DNA from: Rutidosis leptorrhynchoides
Taxonomy: Eukaryota > Streptophyta > Magnoliopsida > Asterales > Asteraceae
Length of the DNA stretch: 64,000 nt
Reading direction: 5' to 3'
NCBI RefSeq assembly: GCF_046630445.1
Contig: NC_092333.1
Coordinates: forward strand, 2,070,001-2,134,000
The notes below the pieces were generated by a model. That model was not told where the DNA came from. It saw only the letters and a list, made by a program, of their open reading frames with translations, and made no database searches. The position numbers and the translations under genes were made by a program. Shown here in pieces: positions 37,412-48,855 of the stretch (positions are counted from its first letter, which is position 1; every line of letters starts with the position of its first letter).

Positions 37412-38600
37412 ATGCACCGAGCAAGACGTTCACCACATTTTGTACGTTCACCACCTGTAACTAGATCAAGACATTTAGCAAATATTACCGCCGTTGATTT
37501 TTCTTTAGAATCGTCATCCAGTCGACCAAGTACTCCAGTTCAAATTTTCGATAATCCATTTTTTGAACCCGACCTCACAATTGAGAATCCGGAGAATATT
37601 CAGGGACGATTCGTAGATCCTGAACCATTAAATTTTCCTCCGGAACCACCAATCATTCAAACAGAGATTGTTGAGGAACGAACCATTAAATCAGAATCCT
37701 CTAGTGATTCCGATTCAACAAATTCAATTATGGAGAATCTGGAACCTTTAAGTATGAAAGACCGAATGAGAGCTAAACGCACTGGCCAAGGTCACGCAAT
37801 TACTCATCCAGACATTAATGCGCTAGATTATGAAATCAAAGGACAAATTCTACACATGGTGACTAATCAATGCCAATTTAGTGGTGCGCCGAAGGAAGAT
37901 CCAAATGAACATCTTCGTACCTTTAATAGGATCTGCACACTATTTAAAATCCGAGAAGTGGAGGATGAACAGATATATCTCATGTTATTTCCCTGGACTT
38001 TAAAGGGAGAAGCCAAAGATTGGTTGGAATCGTTACCTGAAGGGGCGATTGATACATGGGATGTTTTAGTTGAAAAATTTCTTAAACAATTCTTTCCGGC
38101 ATCTAAAGCCGTAAGACTTCAAGCAGAAATTGTTACGTTTACACAGAAGCCAAATGAAACTCTATATGAGGCGTGGACAAGATTTAGAAAGTTATTAAGA
38201 GGATGTCCGCAACATGGTTTAGACACCTGTCAAATAGTACAAATATTCTACCAAGGATGCGACATCACTACAAGGAAAGACATAGATATAGTAGCTGGTG
38301 GTTCTATTATGAAGAAAACCGAAACTGATGCTTATAAAATTATTTATAACACTGCTTCCCACTCACATGAGTGGCACCAAGAAAAAGATATCGTTAGATC
38401 ATTTAAAGCAGCTAGAGCCGATTCTAGCCATGACTTAGATTCCATTTCCGCAAAAATAGATGCTGTTGAGAGACGAATGGAAAAGATGACTAAAGATATT
38501 CACTCAATACGAATTAGTTGTGAGCAGTGTGGAGGACCACATTTGACAAAAGATTGTCTCAGTATTGAACTAACAATGGAACAAAGAGAGAACATTTCAT
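37412..38600 (+). CDS. Athila gag domain (fossil)
   Basis: The retrotransposon gag core lies at about 37850-38400 (WTLKGEAKDWLESLP, then FLKQFFPASKAVRLQAEI). A CCHC zinc knuckle, CEQCGGPHLTKDC, follows at about 38520-38560. An Asn/Gln-rich stretch comes after it. In its family this protein forms the cytoplasmic virus-like particle. It is read here as one part of a broken element. Confidence 0.93.
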
Positions 38601-39379
38601 ACATAAACCAAAGGCCTGGAAATAATTATCAGAATAATTATCAACCGCCAAGACCTATTTACAATCAAAACCAGAACTATAACAGAAATATTCCATACAA
38701 CAACCAACAAGGTCCTAGCAATCAACAAGTATCCAATAATAATTACAATCAGCAAAGACCTAATTTTCAAAACAAACCACCACAACAAACCGATGATAAA
38801 AAGCCGAATTTAGAAGATATGATGACGAAGCTAGTTGAAACTCAAACGCAGTTTTTCACATCTCAGAAACAAACTAATGAACAAAATGCTCAAGCATTTA
38901 GAAATCAACAAGCTTCTATTCAAAATCTGGAACAAGAAGTAAGTAACCTAGCAAGGTTAATAGGTGAAAGAAAACCGGGAAGTCTACCTAGTGATACAAA
39001 TGCTAACCCCCGGAATGAAACAGCTAAAGCCATTACCACAAGAAGTGGTACAACACTTAAACCACCTGAAATACCTGTAACTTCTGATGAAGCTATTCCT
39101 ACTCCACAAGAACCACAACCTAATCAAGATAAGGAAAAAGAACCGGTAGTTGAAAAGGTTAATGAAGATAACACAGTTAAGGCTAAACCTTATGTTAAAC
39201 CATACCAACCACCACTTCCTTACTCGAGTAAAATGAAGAAAGAGAAACTTGAAGCCGAGCAATCCAAATTCTTGGATATGTTTAAACAGATAAATGTAAA
39301 TCTTCCTTTCATTGATGTGATTTCAGGAATGCCTAGATATGCTAAATTCTTGAAAGATCTAATCTCAAATAGAAAGAAA

Positions 39380-39860
39380 ATGGAAGAACTCTCGGCTGTT
39401 ACCATGAATGCTAATTGTTCAGCAGTGCTGTTGAATAAGATACCAGAAAAACTATCTGATCCAGGAAGTTTCACAATTCCATGTTTTCTGGGTAGTCTTA
39501 GTTCAATAAAAGCATTGGCAGACTTAGGTGCTAGTATAAATCTAATGCCATATTCACTATACGCTAAACTAGACCTTGGAGAATTGAAACCAACCAGAAT
39601 AAGCATACAACTAGCCGATAGATCAATAAAATATCCTAGAGGGATAATGGAGAACATGCTAGTTAAAGTTGGTACTTTAGTATTTCCAGTAGATTTTGTT
39701 GTTCTGGACATGGAAGAAGATTCTCAAGTTCCTCTCATATTAGGAAGACCATTCTTAAACACGGCTAAAGCAATGATAGACGTGTTCGGTAAGAAATTGA
39801 CCCTAAGTATAGAGGATGAGAGTGTTACCTTTTCAGTTGATAGAGCAATGCAACAACCAT
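39380..39860 (+). CDS. Athila protease domain (fossil)
   Basis: Aspartic protease region with the active-site motif ALADLGASINLMPYS (DLGAS in place of DTGAS, usual in Athila) and the flap-distal ILGRPFLNTAKA. It processes the polyprotein in active family members. Confidence 0.9.
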
Positions 39861-40389
39861 AATCTGCAGATGATACATGTTATTATATTCAAACTATAGA
39901 TGCACATGCAGAATTATTAGAAGAATTTCCAGAATTACAAGGAACAGGAGAATGTTCTTTAGGAGAAGGAACAGAAGAAATTGATGAAGCTGAAATGTTA
40001 GCTACACTTATAGCTAATGGATATGAACCAACAACAGAAGAAATTCAAATGCTAAAAGAAGAAGACAGATATCGATATAAATCATCGATAGAAGAACCAC
40101 CGAAATTAGAGTTAAAGCCACTTCCAAACCATTTGGAATACGCTTATTTACATGGTGAATCTGAATTACCTGTAATAATATCATCTTCTCTTACTAAAAA
40201 TGAGAAATCACAACTCATTTCTGTGTTGAAAGCTCATAAACCAGCCATTGCATGGAAGATTCATGATATTAAAGGAATAAGTCCTTCGTATTGCACACAT
40301 AAAATCCTTATGGAAGAAGGTCATAAAACGTATGTGCAACGCCAACGAAGACTAAATCCTAATATGCAAGATGTAGTTAAAAAATAAAT

Positions 40390-41700
40390 TATTAAACTGC
40401 TAGACGCAGGTCTAATTTATCCAATTTCTGATAGTCCATGGGTAAGCCCAGTTCAATGCGTGCCTAAGAAGGGTGGCATGACTGTCATTACAAATGAGAA
40501 AAATGAGCTTATTCCTACTAGGACTGTAACAGGATGGCGTGTATGTATTGATTATAGAAAATTAAATGACGCCACCAGAAAAGATCACTTTCCCTTACCT
40601 TTCATTGATCAAATGTTGGAAAGATTAGCCGGAAATAGTTACTATTGTTTTCTAGATGGATTTTCCGGATATTTTCAAATTCCAATAGCACCCGAGGACC
40701 AAGAGAAAACCCCATTCACGTGCCCTTATGGTACTTTTGCTTACAAACGCATGCCATTTGGACTTTGCAACGCCCGTGCAACCTTTCAAAGGTGTATGAT
40801 GGCGATTTTTCATGACATGATAGAAGAATGCATGGAAGTTTTCATGGATGACTTTTCAGTCTTCGGTGATACATTTGAAACATGTCTAGCTAATCTTGAA
40901 CGAATGCTTATTAGATGCGAACAATCAAATCTAGTACTTAATTGGGAGAAATGCCATTTCATGGTTAAAGAGGGCATCGTTCTTGGACATAAAATTTCAA
41001 AAGAAGGAATTGAAGTGGATAGAGCTAAAGTAGATGTAATTGCTAAACTTCCACATCCCACCAATGTTAGAGGAGTTAGGAGTTTTTTAGGGCATGCCGG
41101 TTTTTACCGACGTTTCATAAAAGATTTTTCTAAAATTGCCACTCCTGTGAATAAACTCCTAGAAAAGGATGCTCCATTCATCTTTTCAGATGAGTGTATC
41201 AAATCTTTTAATATTCTTAAAGAGAAACTCACTAATGCGCCGATCATGATAACACCAAATTGGAATCTACCATTTGAACTAATGTGCGATGCAAGTGATT
41301 TTGCAATGGGAGCTGTTTTAGGACAAAGGATTGAAAAACGATTTCAACCTATATATTATGCTAGTAAGACGTTACAAGGAGCACAAACGAACTATATAAC
41401 TACTGAAAAAGAACTCCTTGCTATTGTCTTTGCTTTTGACAAATTTCGATCATATCTCGTTCTAGCAAAAACGGTGGTCTATACCGACCATTCTGCTCTT
41501 AGATACCTATTTTCAAAACAAGATGCTAAACCAAGATTAATCCGTTGGATCTTACTCTTACAAGAGTTTGATATTGAAATCCGCGATAAAAGAGGAGCAG
41601 AAAATCTCGCCACTGATCATCTTTCTCGTCTTGAAAATTCCGAATTAGAAGTTCTAAATGAATCGGCCATACAAGACAACTTTCCTGATGAATATCTATT
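40390..41700 (+). CDS. Athila reverse transcriptase and RNase H (fossil)
   Basis: RT motifs in order: [47 protein letters not shown] and FMDDFSVFG, an FMDD form of the YxDD catalytic motif common in Athila. RNase H follows with [16 protein letters not shown], the [12 protein letters not shown] glutamate and [11 protein letters not shown]. Part of a broken pol. Confidence 0.93.
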
Positions 41701-41879
41701 GAAGATAGATTATAAAGAAATTCCATGGTTTGCAGACTATGCAAACTACTTAGTTTGTGGATTCCTTGAAAAAGGATTATCGTACCAAAAACGAAAGAAA
41801 TTCTTCAGTGATATAAAATACTATTTTTGGGAAGATCCACATCTGTTTAAAAGTTGTCCCGATGGAATAATACGCCGAT

Positions 41880-43015
41880 GTGTATTTGGAGATGAAGCTA
41901 GTAAAATTTTAGACCATTGTCACACAGGACCAACAGGAGGGCATTATGGGCCTCAACTAACAGCAAGAAAAGTTTATGATGCTGGATTCTATTGGCCTAC
42001 AATTTACAAAGACGCACACCTTCTTTGCAAATCCTGTGATGCTTGTCAAAGGGCCGAAAAAATAAGTCAACGTGATGAAATGCCACAAAATATCATCCAA
42101 GTATGTGAAGTATTTGACATTTGGGGTATTGACTTTATGGGTCCATTTCCAAAATCTCATAATAATCTATATATACTCGTAGCCATTGATTATGTATCTA
42201 AATGGGCGGAAGCACAAGCTCTCCCAACTAACGATGCACGAGTTGTAGTCAACTTTTTAAAACGTCTTTTTGCAAGGTTTGGAACACCGAAAGCTTTAAT
42301 AAGTGATCGGGGTACTCATTTCTGTAATAATCAACTTGAGAAAGTTCTTAAAAGATATGGAGTAACTCATAAAATCTCCACCGCATATCATCCACAAACA
42401 AGTGGACAAGTTGAAAATACCAACCGAGCTTTAAAATGTATTCTAGAGAAAACCGTAGGATCAAATTCGAAGGAATGGTCCATTAAATTAGAGGATGAAC
42501 TCTGGGCTTTTAGAACAGCCTACAAAACTCCAAATGGAACCACACCTTTTAGACTTGTTTATGAAAAAGTATGTCATCTTCCAGTAGAAATTGAACACAA
42601 AGCATTTTGGGCTTTGAAGACATGTAATCTTGATTTACATGAAGCCGGACGTCTACGATTAAGTCAACTAAACGAATTAGAAGAATTAAGACATGAAGCA
42701 TACGAAAATTCGTTAATCTATAAAGAAAGAACGAAGAAATGACATGATAAAAGAATCAGAAGTTTAAAAGAATTTAAAGAAGGAGACAGAGTTCTTCTTT
42801 TCAATTCACGATTCAAGCTATTTCCTGGAAAATTGAAATCAAGATGGTCTGGACCATTCATAGTCAAAAGAGTTTTCCCATACGGAACGATAGAATTAAT
42901 AAATTCAAATGGGATTGAATTTAAAGTTAATGGTCACAGAGTTAAACATTACATACATGGTCCGATGGAAGAAGACAATGAAGTTAATCACAATTTCGAT
43001 ACCACAGCTAACTAA
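41880..43015 (+). CDS. Athila integrase (fossil)
   Basis: The HHCC zinc region spans [13 protein letters not shown] to [12 protein letters not shown]. The catalytic core shows Asp in [10 protein letters not shown], Asp in [10 protein letters not shown] and Glu in [13 protein letters not shown] (DDE). The C-terminal part with [19 protein letters not shown] is a GPY/F-like module. No chromodomain is seen, as expected for Athila. Part of a broken pol. Confidence 0.92.
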
Positions 43016-43160
43016 GTATAGGGGGTTTATGTATTTCTGTTAGAGTTAGATTGTCTGTTTTCATATAGTTCTCGAAAATGGAACCCGAACGGTCTTTCCC
43101 TAGCAGACCCTAAAGAACTAGTCTTCTCTCCCCATTCTGAATTTTTATTTTTTTTAGGAA

Positions 43161-43577
43161 ATGAAGACTGCCTGTGAACTAAACCATGGTCTAATGCTAC
43201 ACGCTTTGATCACTAAACGTAATAATGACACACTTCCGAGTGAAATAGTATCAGTAATCAGAGAAAGATTGGACGGAGTTAGAAAAGAATCCAGATGCGA
43301 AGATAATAAGTTACAATTTGGTAAAGGAAAATCAAAATCCGCAGCGAAAAGAAGAGCACGACACCTAGAAAGATGTCACAAATGCGGAAAATGGTCACAT
43401 GGAGGTAAATGTTCAAAAAATCAAATCTATTCAAACACCGAATTTGTTACTTTATGCAGAGACGGACCGTTCATATGTTTAGAAGAAAAAACACTGAATG
43501 CTCGAGGTTACGCCTATGTAGCCATGGAAAACCAATTAAACCGACTATCTTATGAATGGGATAGATCATATAACTAA
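43161..43577 (+). CDS. Extra ORF after pol with zinc-knuckle-like motif (fossil element)
   Basis: This 138-residue frame lies between integrase and the env-like region. It has a basic stretch (GKGKSKSAAKRRARH, about residues 54-68) directly before CHKCGKWSHGGKC, a C-X2-C-X4-H-X3-C motif one residue shorter than the classic retroviral knuckle. The basic run could be a nuclear or RNA-binding signal. I recognise no family. It looks whole. Confidence 0.6.
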   Translation: MKTACELNHGLMLHALITKRNNDTLPSEIVSVIRERLDGVRKESRCEDNKLQFGKGKSKSAAKRRARHLERCHKCGKWSHGGKCSKNQIYSNTEFVTLCRDGPFICLEEKTLNARGYAYVAMENQLNRLSYEWDRSYN

Positions 43578-43599
43578 GAAATCTATTTCACAGGTATGT

Positions 43600-44555
43600 T
43601 TGTACAGTTTTTATTTTTTTTATTTTTATTTTTAACCTTTTGATAATAAACGCTAATTTGTTCGCTATAAAGTATTAAATTGGTATTGAATAAAATTAGG
43701 TTTGGCGACCGAAATTATTGATATCATTCAAAAATTTATTACATCACTGCGAAATTTAACGTTTATTCTTAAGGTATAAATATCTTTAATCAATCAACCC
43801 AAAATATTTCAAAAATTCGTCATGAGTTAAATTAGGTCATGGAACCGAAATTACTTTACCGAAAAGAGGGCGCATATTTTTGATAATATTTGATTGATTA
43901 AAGTGGGATAAAAAGCCAAAAAGATTTTTAATTTTATTTTTACCATGTTTTTAAAATTAATATATAAATCTTAAATTAATATTGTAAACTTTGTAAAATC
44001 AATATATTTAAAATTGTAAATATTTGAAAAATTAATATAAGTTTGGTGTGAATTTATAATATGAATTTTTAAATTAAGTTTGGTGTGAATTTTTAATTTT
44101 TAAAATATGAATTTTTAATTTTATGCATTTCAAATTTTAAGTTTGGTGTGAATTTTTAATATTAATTTTGAATTTTATATTTAAGTTGTGTGAATTTAAA
44201 AACAAAAATTTACTTTATCTCATTAAGTTAAAAATATGATTTTTAAAATTCGTCGTAAGTTGAAGACTAGGTCGTTGAACCGAAATTGCTTTACCCGAGG
44301 GAGGGACGAGAACTTTTATTATCATTATTTTTAATCTTATTGAATTAAAGTATGCCAAAAACATTAAAAAACTAAAAAAAAATCTAAGCTTTTAAAACAA
44401 TCGCTTGAAAAAGACAAATTTTAAAATTTTGTCGAAGGACGGACTAGGACATCGATCCGAAACGACCTCGTCCTAAAACAAAGGAAAACAAAATTTTAAA
44501 TTTATTTTATATTTGTTTTACAAGTTAAGGTTTGTGTAAAAAAAAAAAATAATAC
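43600..44555 (+). other. Non-coding spacer with repeated CCGAAATT motif
   Basis: AT-rich spacer. A motif of about 50 bp containing GGAACCGAAATTACTTTACC is repeated in diverged form near 43695, 43840, 44270 and 44440. The phrase AAGTTTGGTGTGAATTT is also repeated between 44038 and 44160. Confidence 0.7.
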
Positions 44556-44640
44556 AAACTCCTTGACTCGCGGAGTTTGAAAGGGAAAAACACCGCGACT
44601 CGCGGAGTTCCAAAAATACCGAAAAAAATAAAAGGGGCAG
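44556..44640 (+). promoter_or_regulatory. Palindrome pair and TATA-like box, candidate internal promoter
   Basis: Two GC-rich repeats (CTTGACTCGCGGAG and CCGCGACTCGCGGAG) are followed by AAATAAAAGGGGC (about 44626-44638). The LTR has the same order: palindrome pair, then CCTATAAAG. The shared phrase CTGATCA follows both. Promoter function is inferred from this resemblance. Confidence 0.4.
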
Positions 44641-44760
44641 AACTGATCAGTCCACAACCCACACCCACGAAAACACTGCGATAAAACCCGCAAAAACCCG
44701 AAAAAACACCCCCAAATTCACAATTTTTGACCGTTAATCATCAAATCTTTTACTAAAATC

Positions 44761-46790
44761 ATGTTGAGAAGGATGCTATCAAGGAATTACTCAAGAAAAA
44801 CGGTAAATTTCTACACCTAAACAACATTTAATCCGAAAATTAGTGTTCTTGAGCAATTTTTTTCCCAATTTGATTTTGATGCTTTTTAGTGTAATTATGC
44901 TTAAATTGTTTATGTATTATGCTTGTATAACCTAGATTGATGCTATTTAACATGATTAGAAGCCTTAAACTTCAAATTTTGAGTAATCTAGGGTTTGTGT
45001 TCTTGAGCAATTTGGGGCTTTTTGATATAAACAGGTTATGGCCGATTTTTGTCATGAATTGTTGCTAAATTAAGTAGTGTAACATGTTTAGGTAGTTAAA
45101 TGATCCAAACTTTGAGCCGAAACATGATTTTGAGAATTAAAGTGGACTTTTTCAAGTCTAAAATTCATGAACTTGATTTTTGAGAGATAATGCCATTTGA
45201 AACTTGTTTAATTGCTAATAATGATTATTTTGACATGTTATTTGAGTTGAATGCTTATGAACTTGGCGAACATTTTCGTATATGCTTATTTGAAAAAGTG
45301 TAGATTTGATGAAAATATGAAAATGAGCTTAAGTTTGATATAAATTGATCATGTCATTGTAATTATTTTGATTGATGATTTTGTTGACACTAATGCATAT
45401 TTGGATGCACAAAAATTGTGTTTGATGTGTTTTGCAGACTGAAAGGGGTGAATCTTCATCCCAAGCTCGCAATGCTCCTGCTGAGAATGCGGAACAACAG
45501 GAGGTGGATAACTACTACAAACAAGATATACCTCATCCAGTCATTACATTTTCTGATATGCACTTGGAAGATTTGCACCCGAACCTGAAATTTGACAGAC
45601 TTTGGATAGATTATCAAAAATACCAAAGGGGTTTGCATACTCTTCATTCTAAAGTTGTTGAGGTACTTAGGGTCATAGAATGGGGACCATTAGAAGCTGT
45701 AGAATTGGCCGGGCCAATTAGGGAATTACTTGCACAGAGGTATGGTAATTCTACTTTTAATGACTGGGTATGTTTATTCACCATGCGTAGACCTGTATAT
45801 AAAGTATGGTGTGAAAATTGTTGTGTAGTATAGAATTAAATGATCGGGTAGCTAGTTTAACCGATTGATCTTTTATTAGATTTTTGTTAGGAGGTTCGAT
45901 GCGCCACATGTCTTTACTAGACATGGCTCAGGCTTTACGTATATATACGCCTGAGGAGTTAGCATATGCCGATTGTAGAGGGTTGATACTAAATGGTAGA
46001 AAGATAGATGAAAATTTTGATACACATGGTGTATGGAGTCAAATGACAAGCCATCACCGATTCAAAGGGGGAAATTACTCTTATTTGGATATAGATAGAG
46101 CTGAATTAAGAGTAATTCATAGGTTTTTAGCTAATTCGATTACACAAAGAGGTAAGAACAAGGAAAACGTAAATGAACAGGATTTGTTTTACCATATGTG
46201 TATTCGAGACCCACAAAATGCTGTAAGTATACCTTATTGTGTGGGTTATTATTTATCAGCTATGGTTAGGGGGATGAGACCGCATAGCATAATAGGAGGT
46301 GGTATATTTATTACTTTGATTGCTGAATATCTCGGTGTGGATATAAGTCGGGGGGGATTATTAGTCGAAGAACCAGAACCCCGCGATACAATAGGTTTAA
46401 ATGTATACCATGGTGCGAAAGTTTTGAAGAGGCGAAATAATGCCGCAGTACAATACCATGGTAGACATCCACAAGTTGAGAGAAACCAACAACAAGGTAA
46501 TGTAGGAGGGGGAAATGAAATGCAAGAAATGCAAAGGTTTATAGCTTCACAGGAGTACGAAAATGCTAGACATAGAGCATTTTAAGATTGACAAGTTTAT
46601 CAAAACCAAATAATAGCTTATTGCCAACATATAGGTAGAAACTATATTCCTACTCCATCGCCCATATTCCCTCCCTGGTCTATAGAGATTCAACCACCGT
46701 ATCCTACGTATAATCCAGCCGAAGCATTTTATAGCACCTATGGTTATGCATGGAACCCCTACTGGTATCAGTATCATCCCTAGTCTACTT
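44761..46790 (+). CDS. Athila env-like region (fossil)
   Basis: The region resembles the third coding region of Athila elements, called env-like or Athila ORF. A short ATG-led exon from 44761 meets a GT donor at 44803; an AG acceptor before 45438 opens the main part, so a spliced message is likely, as documented for some env-bearing plant gypsy elements. I see no convincing signal peptide or transmembrane helix. A Gln/Asn-rich tail is present. The region is broken, with about two interruptions. Confidence 0.7.
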
Positions 46791-46799
46791 AGTTTTATT

Positions 46800-48835
46800 T
46801 ATTTTGTAATTTGTAATGTTGATACGTTTAATACTTATTTAATATTGTAATAGTTTTTATAATTTTCTAACTTTTATTCTTAGATTTTAATAATTTTTGA
46901 ATGTGGGGTAATATACCAAACTTCAAAAATATGTATATATGTATGCAGTTTATCTTATGTACACAACAGGGTAAAACAACGCATTTTCAAAGACTGGCAT
47001 TAAGTTCAGCAATAGCAACTAATTTTGACGATAAGATGCAAAATATATGTGAAATAACAACAAGACGGAATGAACAAATGATGTGCACCATTTATCATTC
47101 AGCAAACAAACACAAATATGTTTGGAAACTTTGGTAAAATTTAATCATTTTCACACAAATCACCCTCAATAATTTAAATTGTTACTGATTTCTTGCAAAT
47201 GAGGGCATTGCAAGATCTTAAGTGTGGGAAGGGGTTAAATTCTTTCGGATTTTAAAATTTTTACTTTATACACTTGGTTACCATTAGAAATACTAGTAAA
47301 GTAGTAGTTGTATTAGAATCTAGTGCTCTCTGATAATAAAGAACAGCCCTAGTATTATATACTGACTACCCAATTCTAGTAAAATTTTTCAAAATTTTCA
47401 ATTAAATGAACTCAAAATCATGTTTATACATATTTATGAATGATAAAACTAGGTTTTAACACCGAAATTATTGTTACCTCGAAAAGGACATAAATTGAGA
47501 AACAAACCAAAATGTTAAAATTCATTTAAAATGGAATAGAGGACAATAAAAAGGAAAATAAAAGCCAAGTGTGGGAAAATTTACCAAGATATTTTAAACA
47601 TATGTCACATATTTTTGTACAAATAACTGAAAATACTTTTGCTTTGGACTAAACTAAACTGTTTTACCCGATGAAAGAAAAGAAGAGATGGATCTACACG
47701 ATGAATCAATTCCATCATTAAAAGGAAGTAAAATCTTCAGAAAAAGAAACACGCTTCTTGATTTAGGTCAGGAAGTTGTCATCCAGACCAACTGTAGGTT
47801 GACGAAAAACCTAGAAAAGTCATCACTAAAATCAGCAGGAAATCCATGGACCTCAGCATTAAACAGGGTCGCCAAGTGGTCAGATTTATCCTAACCATGA
47901 GAAGGATTTATCTCGTACAATGGGGGGACACCATGCAAATTAGCTGGATAAGACTAATGAATCAGATCCCCAGAAAGGATAATCTCCTTAAAAGATCAAA
48001 AATCAGCTTTTAAGCCTGATATTACTCAATTCTTGAGATTGACCTTAAAGATTGAGAATTACAAACTCATGGAATTCAATGATATCTAAACTCGAGCCTG
48101 AACGAGAAAATATTTTGATCAAAATTACAAACCGATTTGTTTTCTAAAAATCCATTTTCAATGCGTTCATTACTATTGAACGTAAAATCCTAGGAATTCA
48201 CCTGGAATTCATTAGGTCACCTGAACCAAATCGGGTGTCAACCGTAAGAACGGTGGTTGCATAGTGGTCAAAGACAGGACCTTGTGCCAAACCTACAAAT
48301 TGTAAGGGTGAGCTTTACTATTGCTCCTACTAAGGATAGTAATTGCGTCTGACACGTTATAGACCATAATTAAAAGCATGTCAGGGAACATTGCCTTCAC
48401 AGTTGCTTGTTCAACGCTTTTCTTTACAACCGGACGGTAGTTTACCGAAAGGTAATATACGGGACAAGTAAACTGGACGTGTTGCTTTCCAAATACAAGG
48501 TTAGCAAGTGGGTGACACAAAACCATAAGTTTTGAGCTAAAATTTTCAAATCTGAAACCCACCAAACCCACAAAAATATTTTGCAAACACCGGTGAAGGG
48601 TTATTCCGGAAAAATTATCTAGGGTAAAAACTAGATTAAATTTTCAAAAGATCAAATGTTTTCATAAAGATCCAATTTCCTTAAAGGATCTAAATTTTTA
48701 TAGTCATGTGGGACTGTAAACCATATCGTTACTACCATTGTTTATACCGCCGTATAGAAATCACTGATGTACAAAGTGTGAAGAATAAAGAAGTGATTCT
48801 AGTATTTCAAGACGATATTGCTTGAGGACAAGCAA
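46800..48835 (+). other. 3' non-coding region of the Athila element
   Basis: About 2 kb without coding signs. From about 47160 on it resembles, in reverse complement, parts of the outer element (50860-51900 and 33250-33881), so both elements share a 3' region. Confidence 0.7.
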
Positions 48836-48855
48836 CGCCCAAGTGTGGGAATATT
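48836..48855 (+). other. Polypurine tract of the Athila element
   Basis: The purine-rich AAGTGTGGGAATAT lies directly before the 3' LTR; the outer element has AAGTGTGGGGATATT in the same place. Confidence 0.7.

Noticed and set aside
39220-39711. 163-codon antisense frame across the protease region
   Set aside because: It is the shadow of the sense-strand gag-protease coding sequence.
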